Assembly: GCF_029338195.1 (NCBI RefSeq)
Contig: NZ_CP119779.1
Span: 930,001-994,000, forward strand
Length of the DNA stretch: 64,000 nt
Source of the DNA: Haloarcula litorea
Lineage (GTDB): Archaea; Halobacteriota; Halobacteria; Halobacteriales; Haloarculaceae
Direction: 5' to 3'
Numbering within the stretch: position 1 is the first letter of the stretch; the number at the start of each line of letters is the position of its first letter. Positions 9,189 through 17,900 of the stretch are shown piece by piece. Both the position numbers and the translations under genes were made by a program. The notes beneath the pieces were generated by a model. That model ran no database searches. It was not told the origin of the DNA and saw nothing but the letters and a program-made list of their open reading frames with translations.

Positions 9189-9332
9189 GCGGTGACGAAC
9201 CACACGACGGGGACGGGATTCCACCCGTAACGAGCCCCCCGCCTCGTCGATTGCAGATCACGGCGCGATCGGGACGGCCCGCCCGCTCTCGGATCGGAGC
9301 GGTCGGTCGAAAACGCGGTCGTCGAGGCCGAC

Positions 9333-10436
9333 TCAGTCGCCGGCGGACTTCATCCCGGTGCCCTCCAGGTCCTCGCCGCCGACGGACGACCGCAGGGCGT
9401 CCATCCCGTCGTCGCGGTCGACGCCGAAGTTGTCCTCGTACAGCGCCTGGACGCGCTCGTACTCGTCGTCCGAGAGGGCGGGCGTGTCCGGCGCGGCCGC
9501 CCACTCGTCGACGTCGTCGGTCGTCCGGAAGGTGGGCGTGACCGACGCGACCTCGTCGTGATAGAGGAGCCACTGGATGGCGGCCTGGGCCATCGTGCGC
9601 TCGCCGTCACGCGCTCGCGGCTGGTCACCGCTCGCGCCGTTCGCGGACCGCGGGTCCGCGCGTTCCAGGAACCGGATGCTCTCCAGCTTCTCCCAGCCGG
9701 TCTCGTACCACTCGGTCGGCCGGTGGGCGCGGTGGTCGCCCTCGCCCAACTCCGTCTCGGGCGTGACCTGCTCGTTCAGCAGGCCAGAGGAGTGGGGGAC
9801 GCGGGCGATGATGGAAGTGTTCGCGTCCCGCTCGCGGATGGTGTCGACGAAGTGCCGGCCCGGCGTCTGCTCGAAGACGTTGAACACCGTCTGGAGCGCG
9901 TCGAACTCCTCGGCGACGGCGGCGTCGCCCTCCGCGAGCCACCCGATCGAGGGGCCGAGCGCCCAGCCGACGGCCTCGACTTTCCCCTCCTCGCGGAGCT
10001 CGTCCAGCGTCTCCAGGACGTCCTCGTCGACCTCGTCGACGTTGGCGTTGTGCAACATCAGCAACTCGACGTGGTCCATCCCGAGGCGGTCCAGCGAGCG
10101 GTCAAGCGCCGTGCGGATCCACTCCGGCGTCACCTTCTTCGGGAGTTCGCCGTGGCCGGCCTGGGGGTTGTTGTAGAAGTCGTAGCCGACCTTCGTCGAG
10201 ACGGTCACCTCGTCCCGCACTTCCGCGAGGGCCTCGCCGACCAGTTCCTCGCTGTCGCCGTGGCCGTACACGTCGCCGGTGTCGACGTAGGTCACGCCCC
10301 GGTCGACGGCGTGTTGGACCATCTCGACGGCGTCCTCGCGGGTGCGGTCGCCCCACCAGTCGGTGCCGACGACCCACGCGCCGAAGCCGACCTGCGAGAC
10401 CTCGACGCCACTCGAACCGAGCGTGTCGTAGTTCAT
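9333..10436 (-). CDS. Aldo/keto reductase
   Basis: A 367-residue NADP-dependent aldo/keto reductase with the TIM-barrel signatures of the family: GFGAWVVG near the N-terminus, the catalytic Asp-Tyr pair in TYVDTGDVYGHGDSE, and the lysine in VTVSTKVGYD. An insertion of about 40 residues near 265-305 contains an acidic, Arg-rich loop. The start is the ATG at 10436. The substrate is unknown; haloarchaea have many paralogues acting on sugars or aldehydes. It is monocistronic and convergent with radA across the inverted-repeat element. Confidence 0.9.
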   Translation of the reverse strand: MNYDTLGSSGVEVSQVGFGAWVVGTDWWGDRTREDAVEMVQHAVDRGVTYVDTGDVYGHGDSEELVGEALAEVRDEVTVSTKVGYDFYNNPQAGHGELPKKVTPEWIRTALDRSLDRLGMDHVELLMLHNANVDEVDEDVLETLDELREEGKVEAVGWALGPSIGWLAEGDAAVAEEFDALQTVFNVFEQTPGRHFVDTIRERDANTSIIARVPHSSGLLNEQVTPETELGEGDHRAHRPTEWYETGWEKLESIRFLERADPRSANGASGDQPRARDGERTMAQAAIQWLLYHDEVASVTPTFRTTDDVDEWAAAPDTPALSDDEYERVQALYEDNFGVDRDDGMDALRSSVGGEDLEGTGMKSAGD

Positions 10437-10491
10437 ACCGCCGCGTTGGCACGCTGCGCACTTGTACGTCTTGGTTCGCCCGGCGGCGGAC

Positions 10492-11499
10492 TCACTCCTC
10501 GCGGCGGGTCGCCACCCGGAGGTCCGGCGTCGCGACCGACGCCAGCAGTTCGACGCGGCCGTACTCCCGGCGGACCCACCACCAGAGCGCGGCGGTCCCG
10601 ACGCCGAGGAGTGCGAGCGCGAGCAGGCCCCCCTCCAGTCCGAAGTCCCCGCCCGTGACCAGCGACGGGCCGGTCGCGCGCGTGGACAGGAGTGCGACGC
10701 CGGCCCGGATGCCGCTGACGGGGAACCCCCACAGGACCAGCGTGTAGTTCCACGCGACGTGGAACCCACAGGCGATGCCGAGCCGGCCGGTCAGGGCGTA
10801 ACAGCCGCCCAGCAGGACGCCGTACAGCGTGATGTTGGCGACGCTCAGCGTCGAGGACGCGGGGTTGGTCCAGTGGAGGACGCCGAACAGCGCGCCGGTG
10901 AGCGCCACGGCGACGACGGTCGAGCGCCACGCCCCCAGCCACCCGGACAGCCCCTCAGCGAGGTTCGTCAGCAGGTACCCCCGGACCAGGATCTCCTCCG
11001 CGCTGGCCTGCACGAGGAAGAACGGGACGAGCAGCGCCAGCCGGACCAGCGGGCCGGTGCCCGCGAACGCGAAGGCGTCGGTCGGACTCGCGGCGAGGAC
11101 GCCGCCGACGGTGAGGTAGCCGACGCCGGCGAGCGCGACCAGTCCCACCGTCGGGAGTCCGAACCCGAGCGCCAGGCCGAAGCCGGCGTCGCGCCACCAC
11201 TGGCCGTCGAGCCCCAGGCCGTAGTCGGCCAGCCGCCGGCGGTCCAGCAGGGAGCCGACCCCGAGCGCGACGCCGACGCCCAGGGCGAACAGCGCGATCC
11301 GGCGGCCGATAGCCGACACCGCCGCGAGCGGGCCGCGCTCGGCCAGCGGCGGCACCAGTCCGAGCACCGCCCCCAGGACGATGACGAGAAACGCCGTGAG
11401 GAAGAACCAGATCACGACGCGCCACGGCGCTCGCAGGCGGTGTTCCGCCGGATTGACGAGGTACCGGCGCACCTCCACGATGAAGTCCGACCTGACCAT
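10492..11499 (-). CDS. CPBP-family intramembrane glutamic endopeptidase
   Basis: A 335-residue multi-helix membrane protein of the CPBP (Abi/CAAX protease) family. The catalytic motif EEILVRG (Glu168, Glu169, Arg173) is followed by a second motif with histidine in FGVLHWTN and a third in HVAWNY, which together form the membrane-embedded active site. About eight hydrophobic helices are visible. In bacteria the family includes prenyl-protein proteases and bacteriocin-immunity proteins; in haloarchaea the targets are unknown. The start is the ATG at 11499. Confidence 0.9.
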   Translation of the reverse strand: MVRSDFIVEVRRYLVNPAEHRLRAPWRVVIWFFLTAFLVIVLGAVLGLVPPLAERGPLAAVSAIGRRIALFALGVGVALGVGSLLDRRRLADYGLGLDGQWWRDAGFGLALGFGLPTVGLVALAGVGYLTVGGVLAASPTDAFAFAGTGPLVRLALLVPFFLVQASAEEILVRGYLLTNLAEGLSGWLGAWRSTVVAVALTGALFGVLHWTNPASSTLSVANITLYGVLLGGCYALTGRLGIACGFHVAWNYTLVLWGFPVSGIRAGVALLSTRATGPSLVTGGDFGLEGGLLALALLGVGTAALWWWVRREYGRVELLASVATPDLRVATRREE

Positions 11500-11613
11500 A
11501 CCGGGGACTGGAGCGGCGGCGGCATAGACGTTGGCGGTGTGGTGACGCCGGTGTCACCGGCCGACGGCGGCGTAACGGAAACCCCTATCTGACAGCGCGG
11601 CCACGTACGGGGT

Positions 11614-12516
11614 ATGACGAAGCGCCACGTGTCGCTGCCGCCCCGCGCCGAGGAGGGTCTGGAGGCGTTCCTCACCGAAGTCGACGAACGCCTCGCCGGC
11701 GACGAGGACACCTGCGAAGTGGTGACCGACGTGCTGGTCGACCTCCACGGGGACCGGGAGGCCTACGACCGCTGGCAGGACGGCGGGGACGTCTCGCCCG
11801 CCGAACGGGTTCGCCTGCAGGGGTACGATCCCTGCAACACGACGCTTGAGAGCGAGTACTACGCCGAGAAAGACGAGGAGCGGTTCGAGCGCTCGAAGCA
11901 CCTCCAGTGGCTCTGGCGGCAGTTCGACGCGACCCCGATGGCCGACAACGTCGAGTTCGCCCTGCGCTTTCGCCGGATGCTCGCGGACCACCTCTTCGCC
12001 GACTGCGGCGAGAACTGTCGGTTCTTCAAGGGCATCTCCTTCACCTACGGCCACAACATCGAGGTCGGGGACAACGTCGTCGTCCACGACGACGTCCACC
12101 TCGACGACCGGGGCAAACTCACTATCGGCGACCGGGTGTCCATCTCCGACGACGCCCACGTCTACAGCCACGACCACGACGTGGTCGACCAGACACACGT
12201 GGACAACTACCACACGATCGTCGAGGACGACGTGCGCCTGACCTACGACTCGATGGTCCGGGCGGGCGTCCGCGTCGGGCGGAACAGCATCCTCGCCGCG
12301 AAGTCCATCGCAGGTTCGGACATCCCGGCCCACCACATCGCCGCCGGAACGCCCGCGAAGTCGATCGCGGTCAAGGACGGCTGGGAGTCCGTCGCCGACC
12401 CGCTGGAGGACGCCAACGTCGACCGCCGCGAGCAGCGCCGCCTCGAGTACGACCTCCCGGAGGACATCGAGCAGTTCGACGAGTTCGGGCGGGACCTCTC
12501 GCCGCCGGACCGCTGA
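11614..12516 (+). CDS. Hexapeptide-repeat acyltransferase
   Basis: A 300-residue protein whose central part (about 148-255) is a left-handed beta-helix made of hexapeptide repeats (IEVGDNVVVHDDVHLDDRG, LTIGDRVSISDDAHV, VRVGRNSILAAKSIA) ending in IAAGTPAKSI, the usual terminus of maltose/galactoside-type O-acetyltransferases. The likely catalytic histidine lies in the YSHDHD segment. The N-terminal 100 residues are helical and longer than in bacterial relatives. Acetyl-CoA is the expected donor; the acceptor is unknown. Confidence 0.85.
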   Translation: MTKRHVSLPPRAEEGLEAFLTEVDERLAGDEDTCEVVTDVLVDLHGDREAYDRWQDGGDVSPAERVRLQGYDPCNTTLESEYYAEKDEERFERSKHLQWLWRQFDATPMADNVEFALRFRRMLADHLFADCGENCRFFKGISFTYGHNIEVGDNVVVHDDVHLDDRGKLTIGDRVSISDDAHVYSHDHDVVDQTHVDNYHTIVEDDVRLTYDSMVRAGVRVGRNSILAAKSIAGSDIPAHHIAAGTPAKSIAVKDGWESVADPLEDANVDRREQRRLEYDLPEDIEQFDEFGRDLSPPDR

Positions 12517-12615
12517 GACGGGCCCCCTCCGCGCCCGCCGACGACACGACCTTGCAGTATCAGGTCTGAAACTGCGGGGAGAACACGGAAGTACGAGTTT
12601 CTCCCAGAAGGCGGT

Positions 12616-12879
12616 ATGGAGACGTGGATCTGGTTGACGGCGTACGTCGTCGGGTTCGGACTGCTCCAGGTCCTGCTGTACCGCTACGTCCGGCGGCGTG
12701 ACCCGTCCCCCGAGACGACGGCCGGCGGCGCGGAGCGGGCAGACGCGGGCGGGCAGACGACGACACCCGAATCGGCCGGCGACGCGGCGGGAGCCGTCAC
12801 CTGCCGACACTGCGGAGCCGAGAACGAGGCCCACGCGATGGTGAACTACTGCCGGGCCTGTGCGGAGTCGCTCCGGTAG
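12616..12879 (+). CDS. Small membrane-anchored zinc-ribbon protein
   Basis: An 87-residue protein: one N-terminal hydrophobic helix (about 4-22), a Thr/Gly/Ala-rich linker, and a C-terminal zinc ribbon with CRHC followed 14 residues later by CRAC. The layout matches a common haloarchaeal small-protein type (DUF7577-like). Its function is unknown; adaptor or docking roles are typical guesses. It is 30 bases upstream of the Nmad3-like gene and may be cotranscribed with it. Confidence 0.72.
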   Translation: METWIWLTAYVVGFGLLQVLLYRYVRRRDPSPETTAGGAERADAGGQTTTPESAGDAAGAVTCRHCGAENEAHAMVNYCRACAESLR

Positions 12880-12909
12880 GCTCTTTCCCGTCTGGACCGA
12901 TCGACGGGT

Positions 12910-13623
12910 ATGCGCAGCGTCGCCATCAACGTCGGGGCCAACACCAACGAACCCGGCTTCCGCGGGCCGCTCTTCCCCGACGGGACCTTCGAGTACGTCC
13001 CCATCCCGGAGTCGGAACCGACCGCCGAGCCGGTGCCGACCTACGCGGACCTGGACCTGACGACGGACGTGAGCGAGGTCGCCGACACCCCGGTCCACTT
13101 CGATCCCGAGTTCCCGGAGGCCGGCGGCGAGCGCTACACCTACGGCGACGAACACGGCGTGAAGGCCGGCCCGCTCTCGGAGCTGTCGACCGGCGACTAC
13201 CTGTTCTTCTACGCGACGCTGACGACGACCGGCGACCCGCCGGCGTGGGCACCGTCCGACTGGGGTGCCCACGTCGTCGGCCACTTCCGGCTGGCGCGCG
13301 AGCCCGTCACCGACGAGGCGTACCGCGACCTGCCGGAGCGCGAACGGGCCGCCTTCGACTCGAACGCCCACGTCAAGCGCGCCGACTTCGACGCGCGGGT
13401 CCTGCTGGTGGGTGACCCCGACGGCTCACGTCTCTACGAAACCGTCGTCCCGCTGTCGGAGCCCAGCGGCGGCACGGACGCCGGGTGGCTCGTCACCGAC
13501 CTGTCCTCGGACTCGGGGAAGGGGCCGTGGTGGCGGCGACCGATGCGGTTCGACGCCGACGGCACGGAGACGCTGCTGTCCCTGGCCGACGCGCCGCCGG
13601 CGGCCGCGACCGGCCCGGACTGA
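12910..13623 (+). CDS. Nmad3-like protein (nucleotide-modification-associated domain)
   Basis: A 237-residue protein that resembles the Nmad3 family, predicted from phage and bacterial contexts to take part in making or handling modified nucleotides. The N-terminal pattern INVGANTNEPGFRGPLFPDG, followed by a FEYVPIPE block, is the family's opening. The middle has HFDPEF, then DYLFFYATL and GAHVVGHF, and the last third has WWRRPMRF. There are no transmembrane segments. Catalytic residues are not established for this family, so function is tentative. No other DNA-modification gene lies nearby. Confidence 0.65.
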   Translation: MRSVAINVGANTNEPGFRGPLFPDGTFEYVPIPESEPTAEPVPTYADLDLTTDVSEVADTPVHFDPEFPEAGGERYTYGDEHGVKAGPLSELSTGDYLFFYATLTTTGDPPAWAPSDWGAHVVGHFRLAREPVTDEAYRDLPERERAAFDSNAHVKRADFDARVLLVGDPDGSRLYETVVPLSEPSGGTDAGWLVTDLSSDSGKGPWWRRPMRFDADGTETLLSLADAPPAAATGPD

Positions 13624-13741
13624 CCCCCTCGCAGCGTCGTTTCCCTCCCGCGACGTATCGGGCGTCGAGTCGAACGGGGGAGTTATCACGGGTGAAAACA
13701 GAGGGTCAAGACATATGTCCAGACGGGCGCACGCTGGTGGT

Positions 13742-14428
13742 ATGCGAATCTCGAGCGGTGTCCCCGGCTTCGACGATCTCGTGGAGGGCGGCCTGCTCAC
13801 GGACCGCCTCTACGTCGTCAGCGGGCCGCCGGGGAGCGGGAAGACGACCTTCTGCTCGCAGTTCATCACGCGGGGTGCCAAGGAGGGCGAGACCTGCCTC
13901 TACGTGACGATGCACGAGACCAAGGAGGAACTGATGCAGGACATGGCCGGCTACGAGTTCGGCTTCGACCGCGCGATGCAGTCCGACGCGGTGCAGTTCC
14001 TCAACCTCGTCACCGAGAACGGGAAGCGGACCATCACCCAGTTCGGCAGCGAGGGCGGCCTCACCAACCGCCTGGTCGCCTACATCCGGCAGAACGACAT
14101 CCAGCGGGTCGTCATCGACTCGACGATGCTCCTCCAGCACTTCATGCAGGACGTCGACGCCGAGATCACCGGCTTCCTCTCCGCGCTGAAACAGACCGAC
14201 GCCACCATCCTCCTCATCTCGGAGATGACCGACCCCTCCTCCTACAGCGACGAGCACTACCTCGCCCACGGGGTCGTCTTCTTCCACAACTTCCTCGACG
14301 GCGGGAGCATGACCCGCGGCGTCCAGGTCATCAAGATGCGCGGGACCGCCATCGACTGTGACATCCGCGAGATCTCCTTCGGCGACCGCGGCCTGCAGGT
14401 GGATCCGGAGACGAAGGTCGACACATGA
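13742..14428 (+). CDS. RAD55/KaiC-like RecA-superfamily ATPase
   Basis: A 228-residue single-domain ATPase of the RAD55/KaiC type. The N-terminal SGVPGFDDLVEGGL precedes Walker A GPPGSGKT (28-35), with Walker B VVIDSTMLL near 118-126 and the C-terminal VIKMRGT segment of the family. It lacks DNA-binding helix-hairpin-helix motifs and the second KaiC domain, so signal-transduction or regulatory roles are as likely as repair. The ATG at 13742 gives the standard start; an alternative ATG at 13715 would add nine residues. The next gene overlaps its stop by four bases, showing translational coupling. Confidence 0.85.
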   Translation: MRISSGVPGFDDLVEGGLLTDRLYVVSGPPGSGKTTFCSQFITRGAKEGETCLYVTMHETKEELMQDMAGYEFGFDRAMQSDAVQFLNLVTENGKRTITQFGSEGGLTNRLVAYIRQNDIQRVVIDSTMLLQHFMQDVDAEITGFLSALKQTDATILLISEMTDPSSYSDEHYLAHGVVFFHNFLDGGSMTRGVQVIKMRGTAIDCDIREISFGDRGLQVDPETKVDT

Positions 14429-14835
14429 GCTTCTACGAGCGGGAGTACGACGCCGACTGGGACACCCTCGAGAAGGACGCGGCGACCGACCGCGCCTACG
14501 CCATCGGGGTCGCCGAACGCCTCGGCGAGTACAACCGCGAGGAGCTGGAGGCCATCTACGCGGAGATGGACACCGCCTACAACCGGAGCATGGTCGAACT
14601 GGCCTACGACGAGGGCCGCAACGAGGCCAAGGACGCCGCCAGGTCCGGGAGCGGCGATCCCGAGGCCGTCTGGGCCGAACTCGTCGAGGGCGAGACCACC
14701 GTCGTCGAACCCGGGGAACCGCCGACCGGCGGTCGGGACGGCCTGCCCGAGGCGCTGGAACCGACGGAGCTGCTGGACCGCCAGTCCGTCGACAGCACCG
14801 AGGCGACCGACAGGCCGGAGTTCCTCGACCGGTAG
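14425..14835 (+). CDS. Uncharacterised acidic protein coupled to the RAD55-like ATPase
   Basis: A 136-residue acidic protein with an ATGA start/stop overlap with the upstream ATPase. Residues 1-75 are helical and charged (DADWDTLEKDAATDRAYAIG, then LGEYNREELEAIYAEMDTAY); the remainder is low-complexity and rich in Glu, Pro and Thr. It has no signal peptide, metal site or membrane helix. I do not recognise the family. The strict coupling suggests it binds or regulates the ATPase. Confidence 0.75.
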   Translation: MSFYEREYDADWDTLEKDAATDRAYAIGVAERLGEYNREELEAIYAEMDTAYNRSMVELAYDEGRNEAKDAARSGSGDPEAVWAELVEGETTVVEPGEPPTGGRDGLPEALEPTELLDRQSVDSTEATDRPEFLDR

Positions 14836-14874
14836 CCGCTCGCGGGCGGCGGCGCGGACGGCGGGCGCACACGC

Positions 14875-15906
14875 TCACCGCCGGCGGGTACGCGCGAGCG
14901 CGGCCGCGACGAGGAGCGCCACCGCCGCCCCGGCGGCACCGAACCCCGGCCCGCTGGCACCGGCCGTCGTCCGCGCCGCCGTCCCGCCACCGACGCTCAT
15001 CGACCCCGCCTCGACGCCGCCGACGGCGACGGTCCCGCTCCGGGCCGGGAACGAGAGCGTCACGTTCCGGCGCTGGCCGGGCGCGACCGTCACCGTTCGG
15101 TTCGCGACCCCGGTCCCGTCGACCGTCACCGACAGCGTCCGGGTCGCCGCGCGGTCCCCGGGGTTCGCGACCGTCGCGGTCACGCTGGCCTCGTAGCCGC
15201 GCCGGGCCCAGTCCGGCGGCTGGGTCGTCGCGACCACCTCGACGCGGCCCGGCGTCAGGGCGACGACCGCGAGCGAGGAGACGCCGTCGGCACTGGCCCG
15301 GAGCCGGTCCGCGCTCGCGTTCGTCCGCGTGTCCAGCCGCCGCCAGCCCTCGCCGGTGGCACGGTAGAGGGTCAGCGAGTCCCGCGACGCCGCCGGGAGC
15401 GCGCGCTCGTCGACGCGGACGGCGTACTCGACCCGGCCGACCGCCGTCGGCTCCGCCGCACTCGCGACCGGGAGATACCGGACCACGGTACCGCGTTCGA
15501 CCGAGCCCAGTCGACCGGACTCCGTCCGTGCGGACCCGACGGTCGCGGCGACGGCGTCGCGTTCGGCCCCGAACGTGACTCCGAGGGTCGTCAGGGCCAC
15601 CGGTGCGTCCGATCCGGTCGCGACTCCCGGCGTGAGCGTCGTCCCGTCGTTCACGTCGCGGAAGACCACCCGGATACCCTCGGCCGTCGGCCGCCGAGTG
15701 ACCCGCGGTTGGACCGGGACCGGCGTGGACCGATCGTCGTCGACGCGCTCCTGGCTCCCCGACGATCCCCCGTCGTCCCGTTCCGGGGGGTCCGGGTCAC
15801 GTCCCGATCCGTCCCCTCCCCCGCCGGATCCGCTCGATTCGGTCGGGGTCGCGGTCGGCGTCGCTGAGAGCGTCGGTGTCGCAGTGTCCGGGAATGGCGG
15901 AGATAG
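14875..15906 (-). pseudogene. 5'-truncated PGF-pre-PGF/PGF-CTERM surface protein
   Basis: The frame is open from a stop at 15907-15909 to 14875. Its start-proximal 80 codons encode a Thr/Pro/Ser/Gly/Asp-rich spacer typical of exported haloarchaeal proteins, but there is no ATG, no GTG until 15669 and no signal peptide. The folded part carries a beta-rich domain like the PGF-pre-PGF region (LTLYRATGEGWRRLDT ... SSLAVVAL), a cell-adhesion-like beta domain, and a C-terminal PGF-CTERM sorting signal (PGFG, hydrophobic helix, RTRRR). A surface protein without an export signal cannot work as such, so I read this as a 3' remnant. If expressed, GTG at 15669 would give 264 residues. Confidence 0.65.
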
Positions 15907-15975
15907 TTACGCGGAGGCATCGTCCCGATGAGTTCGGCTTGTGGTCGCCGACCGGGTGCTCGCCGTCCCGGCGAC

Positions 15976-16557
15976 TCACCCCCGTCCCATCGTGTAGAAC
16001 TCCTCGTTCGGTCGCATGTCCGCGAGATGGGCCAGCCTGTTCGAGAGGTTGAAGAAGGCGACGACGTTCCCCACGTCCCAGACGGCCCGGCGGCTGAACC
16101 CCACCTCCTCCAGGGCCTCGATGTCGGCCTCGGTCACCTCCGCCGGCCGCTCGGTCAGTTTCACGGCGAAGTCCAGCATCTCGCGGTGAGCGTCCCCGAC
16201 CTCGGCCGTCCGGTGGTTCGTCGCCAGCTGCTCGGCCAGTTCCGGCGCGTCCGCGTAGATGCGCAGGAGCGCGCCGTGGGCGACCACGCAGTACAGGCAG
16301 TCGTTGACGCCACTGACCGCGACGACGAGCATCTCTACCTCCGCCCGTTCGAGTTCGGTCGCCTCCACCAGCGCGTCGTGGTAGGCGACGAACGCCCGGA
16401 AGTGCTCGGGCCGGTAGGCCATCGCCGGGAACACGTTCGGCGTGAACCCCGCCCGGTCGGTCTCCTCGTCGATTCGCTCGCGGACGTCCGCGGGCAGTTC
16501 CTCGCGGTCGGGGACCGGGAACCGTCGCATCGCGTCGCTCGTGTCACCGTCTCCCAT
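15976..16557 (-). CDS. AhpD-like/carboxymuconolactone decarboxylase-family protein
   Basis: A 193-residue protein of the peroxidase-related AhpD-like group. The redox motif CLYC, followed by VVAHG, lies in the middle and is set in the helical core typical of the fold (VEMLVVAVSGVNDCLYCVV). The C-terminal part, with NVVAFFNLSNRLAHL, matches the uncharacterised peroxidase-related subfamily. It probably reduces organic peroxides or acts as a thiol-disulfide partner in the cytoplasm. The start is the ATG at 16557; it is divergent from the NifU-type gene with about 115 bases between starts. Confidence 0.87.
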   Translation of the reverse strand: MGDGDTSDAMRRFPVPDREELPADVRERIDEETDRAGFTPNVFPAMAYRPEHFRAFVAYHDALVEATELERAEVEMLVVAVSGVNDCLYCVVAHGALLRIYADAPELAEQLATNHRTAEVGDAHREMLDFAVKLTERPAEVTEADIEALEEVGFSRRAVWDVGNVVAFFNLSNRLAHLADMRPNEEFYTMGRG

Positions 16558-16671
16558 GGTCGGACGGGGACCGCCGCGGGCTTGAATCTTGGTGCGGCCG
16601 GCCGCCGGAGGCACCGACCGAACACCACAGTCCAAAGGTCTTTGTCGTCCCGGCACCGAGGTTGACCCACT

Positions 16672-17043
16672 ATGAGCACGGAGACCGACGACGGGGACGA
16701 CCTGCGCGAGCGCATCACGAACTTCCTGCGCCGGAACTTCCCGCAGATCCAGATGCACGGCGGCAGCGCGGCCATCGAGGAGATCGACCGCGAGGCGGGC
16801 AGCGTCACCATCCGCCTGGGCGGTGCCTGTTCGGGCTGTGGCATCTCCCCGATGACCATCCAGGCGATCAAGACCCGTATGACCAAGGAGATCCCGGAGA
16901 TCGAGACCGTCGAGGCCCGCACCGGGATGGAACAGCAGGAGGGGATGGCCGGCGGCAGCGGGATGAGCCCCTCGTTCCCCGGCGGCGACTCCCGCGGCGG
17001 CGACGTCGGCGGCGACGACGAAGGCCCCGAAGCGCCCTTCTAG
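16672..17043 (+). CDS. NifU C-terminal domain protein (Fe-S cluster scaffold/carrier)
   Basis: A 123-residue protein with the NfuA/NifU C-terminal domain. The cluster-binding CxxC motif is Cys53 and Cys56 in GGACSGCGISPMT, preceded by FPQIQMHGGSAAIEEID. It is expected to carry a [4Fe-4S] cluster between two monomers and deliver it to apoproteins. The last 30 residues are a Gly/Asp-rich tail not part of the fold. Monocistronic. Confidence 0.92.
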   Translation: MSTETDDGDDLRERITNFLRRNFPQIQMHGGSAAIEEIDREAGSVTIRLGGACSGCGISPMTIQAIKTRMTKEIPEIETVEARTGMEQQEGMAGGSGMSPSFPGGDSRGGDVGGDDEGPEAPF

Positions 17044-17095
17044 GGCCGTTCTCGCGCTCTGTTTTCCCGCCGGCGAGCGGCGGTGTCGTCCGGCG

Positions 17096-17899
17096 TCACT
17101 CCTCCCGGCGCTGGCGGTAGTCCGGCAGGAAGTCGTCCTGCATCACGGCGGTCCGCCCGCCGTCGACCAGCAGGTCCGCACCGGTGACGAAGCCGGCCTC
17201 GTCGCTGGCGAGGAAGGCGACGGCGGCGGCGACGTCCTCTGGGGTACCGATGCGGCCGGTCGGGTGGATGCTCGCCAGTTCGCGGCGGCGCTGTGCGCTC
17301 ATGTCGCCGGTGGTGCGGTCGACGGCGACCCAGCCCGGATTGACCGTGTTGACACGGACGTCGGGACCGAGATCCAGCGCCATCGCACGGCTCATCCCGT
17401 CGATCCCCGCCTTCACGGCGTTGTAGGGGAAGATCTCCGGCGTCGTCGAGCGGGCGTGGTTCGAGGAGACGTTGACGATCGCGCCCTCCTCGATGGCGTC
17501 GGCGGCGTGTCTCGCGGCCAGCCAGTACCCCCGGAAGTCCGTCTCGACGACGAACTCCCAGTCGTCGATCTCGGCCTCGTCGGCGGCGGTGTAGGTCTCG
17601 ACGCCGGCGTTGTTGACCAGCACGTCCAGCCCGCCGAACCGCTCGACGGTCGCCTCGATCAGCGCCGCGATGGCGTCGGGGTCGCGCATGTCCGCCGCGA
17701 CGAACTGCGCCTCGCCGCCGGCCTCGCGGATCGACTCGGCGGTCGCCTCGCCGGCGTCGGTCGAGCGCCCGGAGACGACGACGCTGGCCCCCTCGGCGGC
17801 CAGCCGGCGGGCGATCCCCGCCCCGATCCCCCGCGTGGAGCCGGTGACGATAGCGACCGCGTCCGCGAACCGCCGGCAGGTGGTGTCGGGCAGGCTCAT
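17096..17899 (-). CDS. SDR-family dehydrogenase, candidate galactose 1-dehydrogenase
   Basis: A 267-residue classical short-chain dehydrogenase. The cofactor motif TGSTRGIGAG lies at about residues 19-28, NNAG follows, and the catalytic YNAVK has its partner serine 13 residues before. It ends in the usual DLLVDGG segment. The gene is last in the ABC transporter-dgoD operon and starts one base after the dgoD stop. The first step before galactonate is oxidation of galactose, and SDR enzymes of this type can oxidise aldoses at C1, so galactose (or another aldose) dehydrogenase is the best guess. A different sugar or sugar-acid dehydrogenase remains possible. Confidence 0.85.
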   Translation of the reverse strand: MSLPDTTCRRFADAVAIVTGSTRGIGAGIARRLAAEGASVVVSGRSTDAGEATAESIREAGGEAQFVAADMRDPDAIAALIEATVERFGGLDVLVNNAGVETYTAADEAEIDDWEFVVETDFRGYWLAARHAADAIEEGAIVNVSSNHARSTTPEIFPYNAVKAGIDGMSRAMALDLGPDVRVNTVNPGWVAVDRTTGDMSAQRRRELASIHPTGRIGTPEDVAAAVAFLASDEAGFVTGADLLVDGGRTAVMQDDFLPDYRQRREE

Positions 17900-17900
17900 C

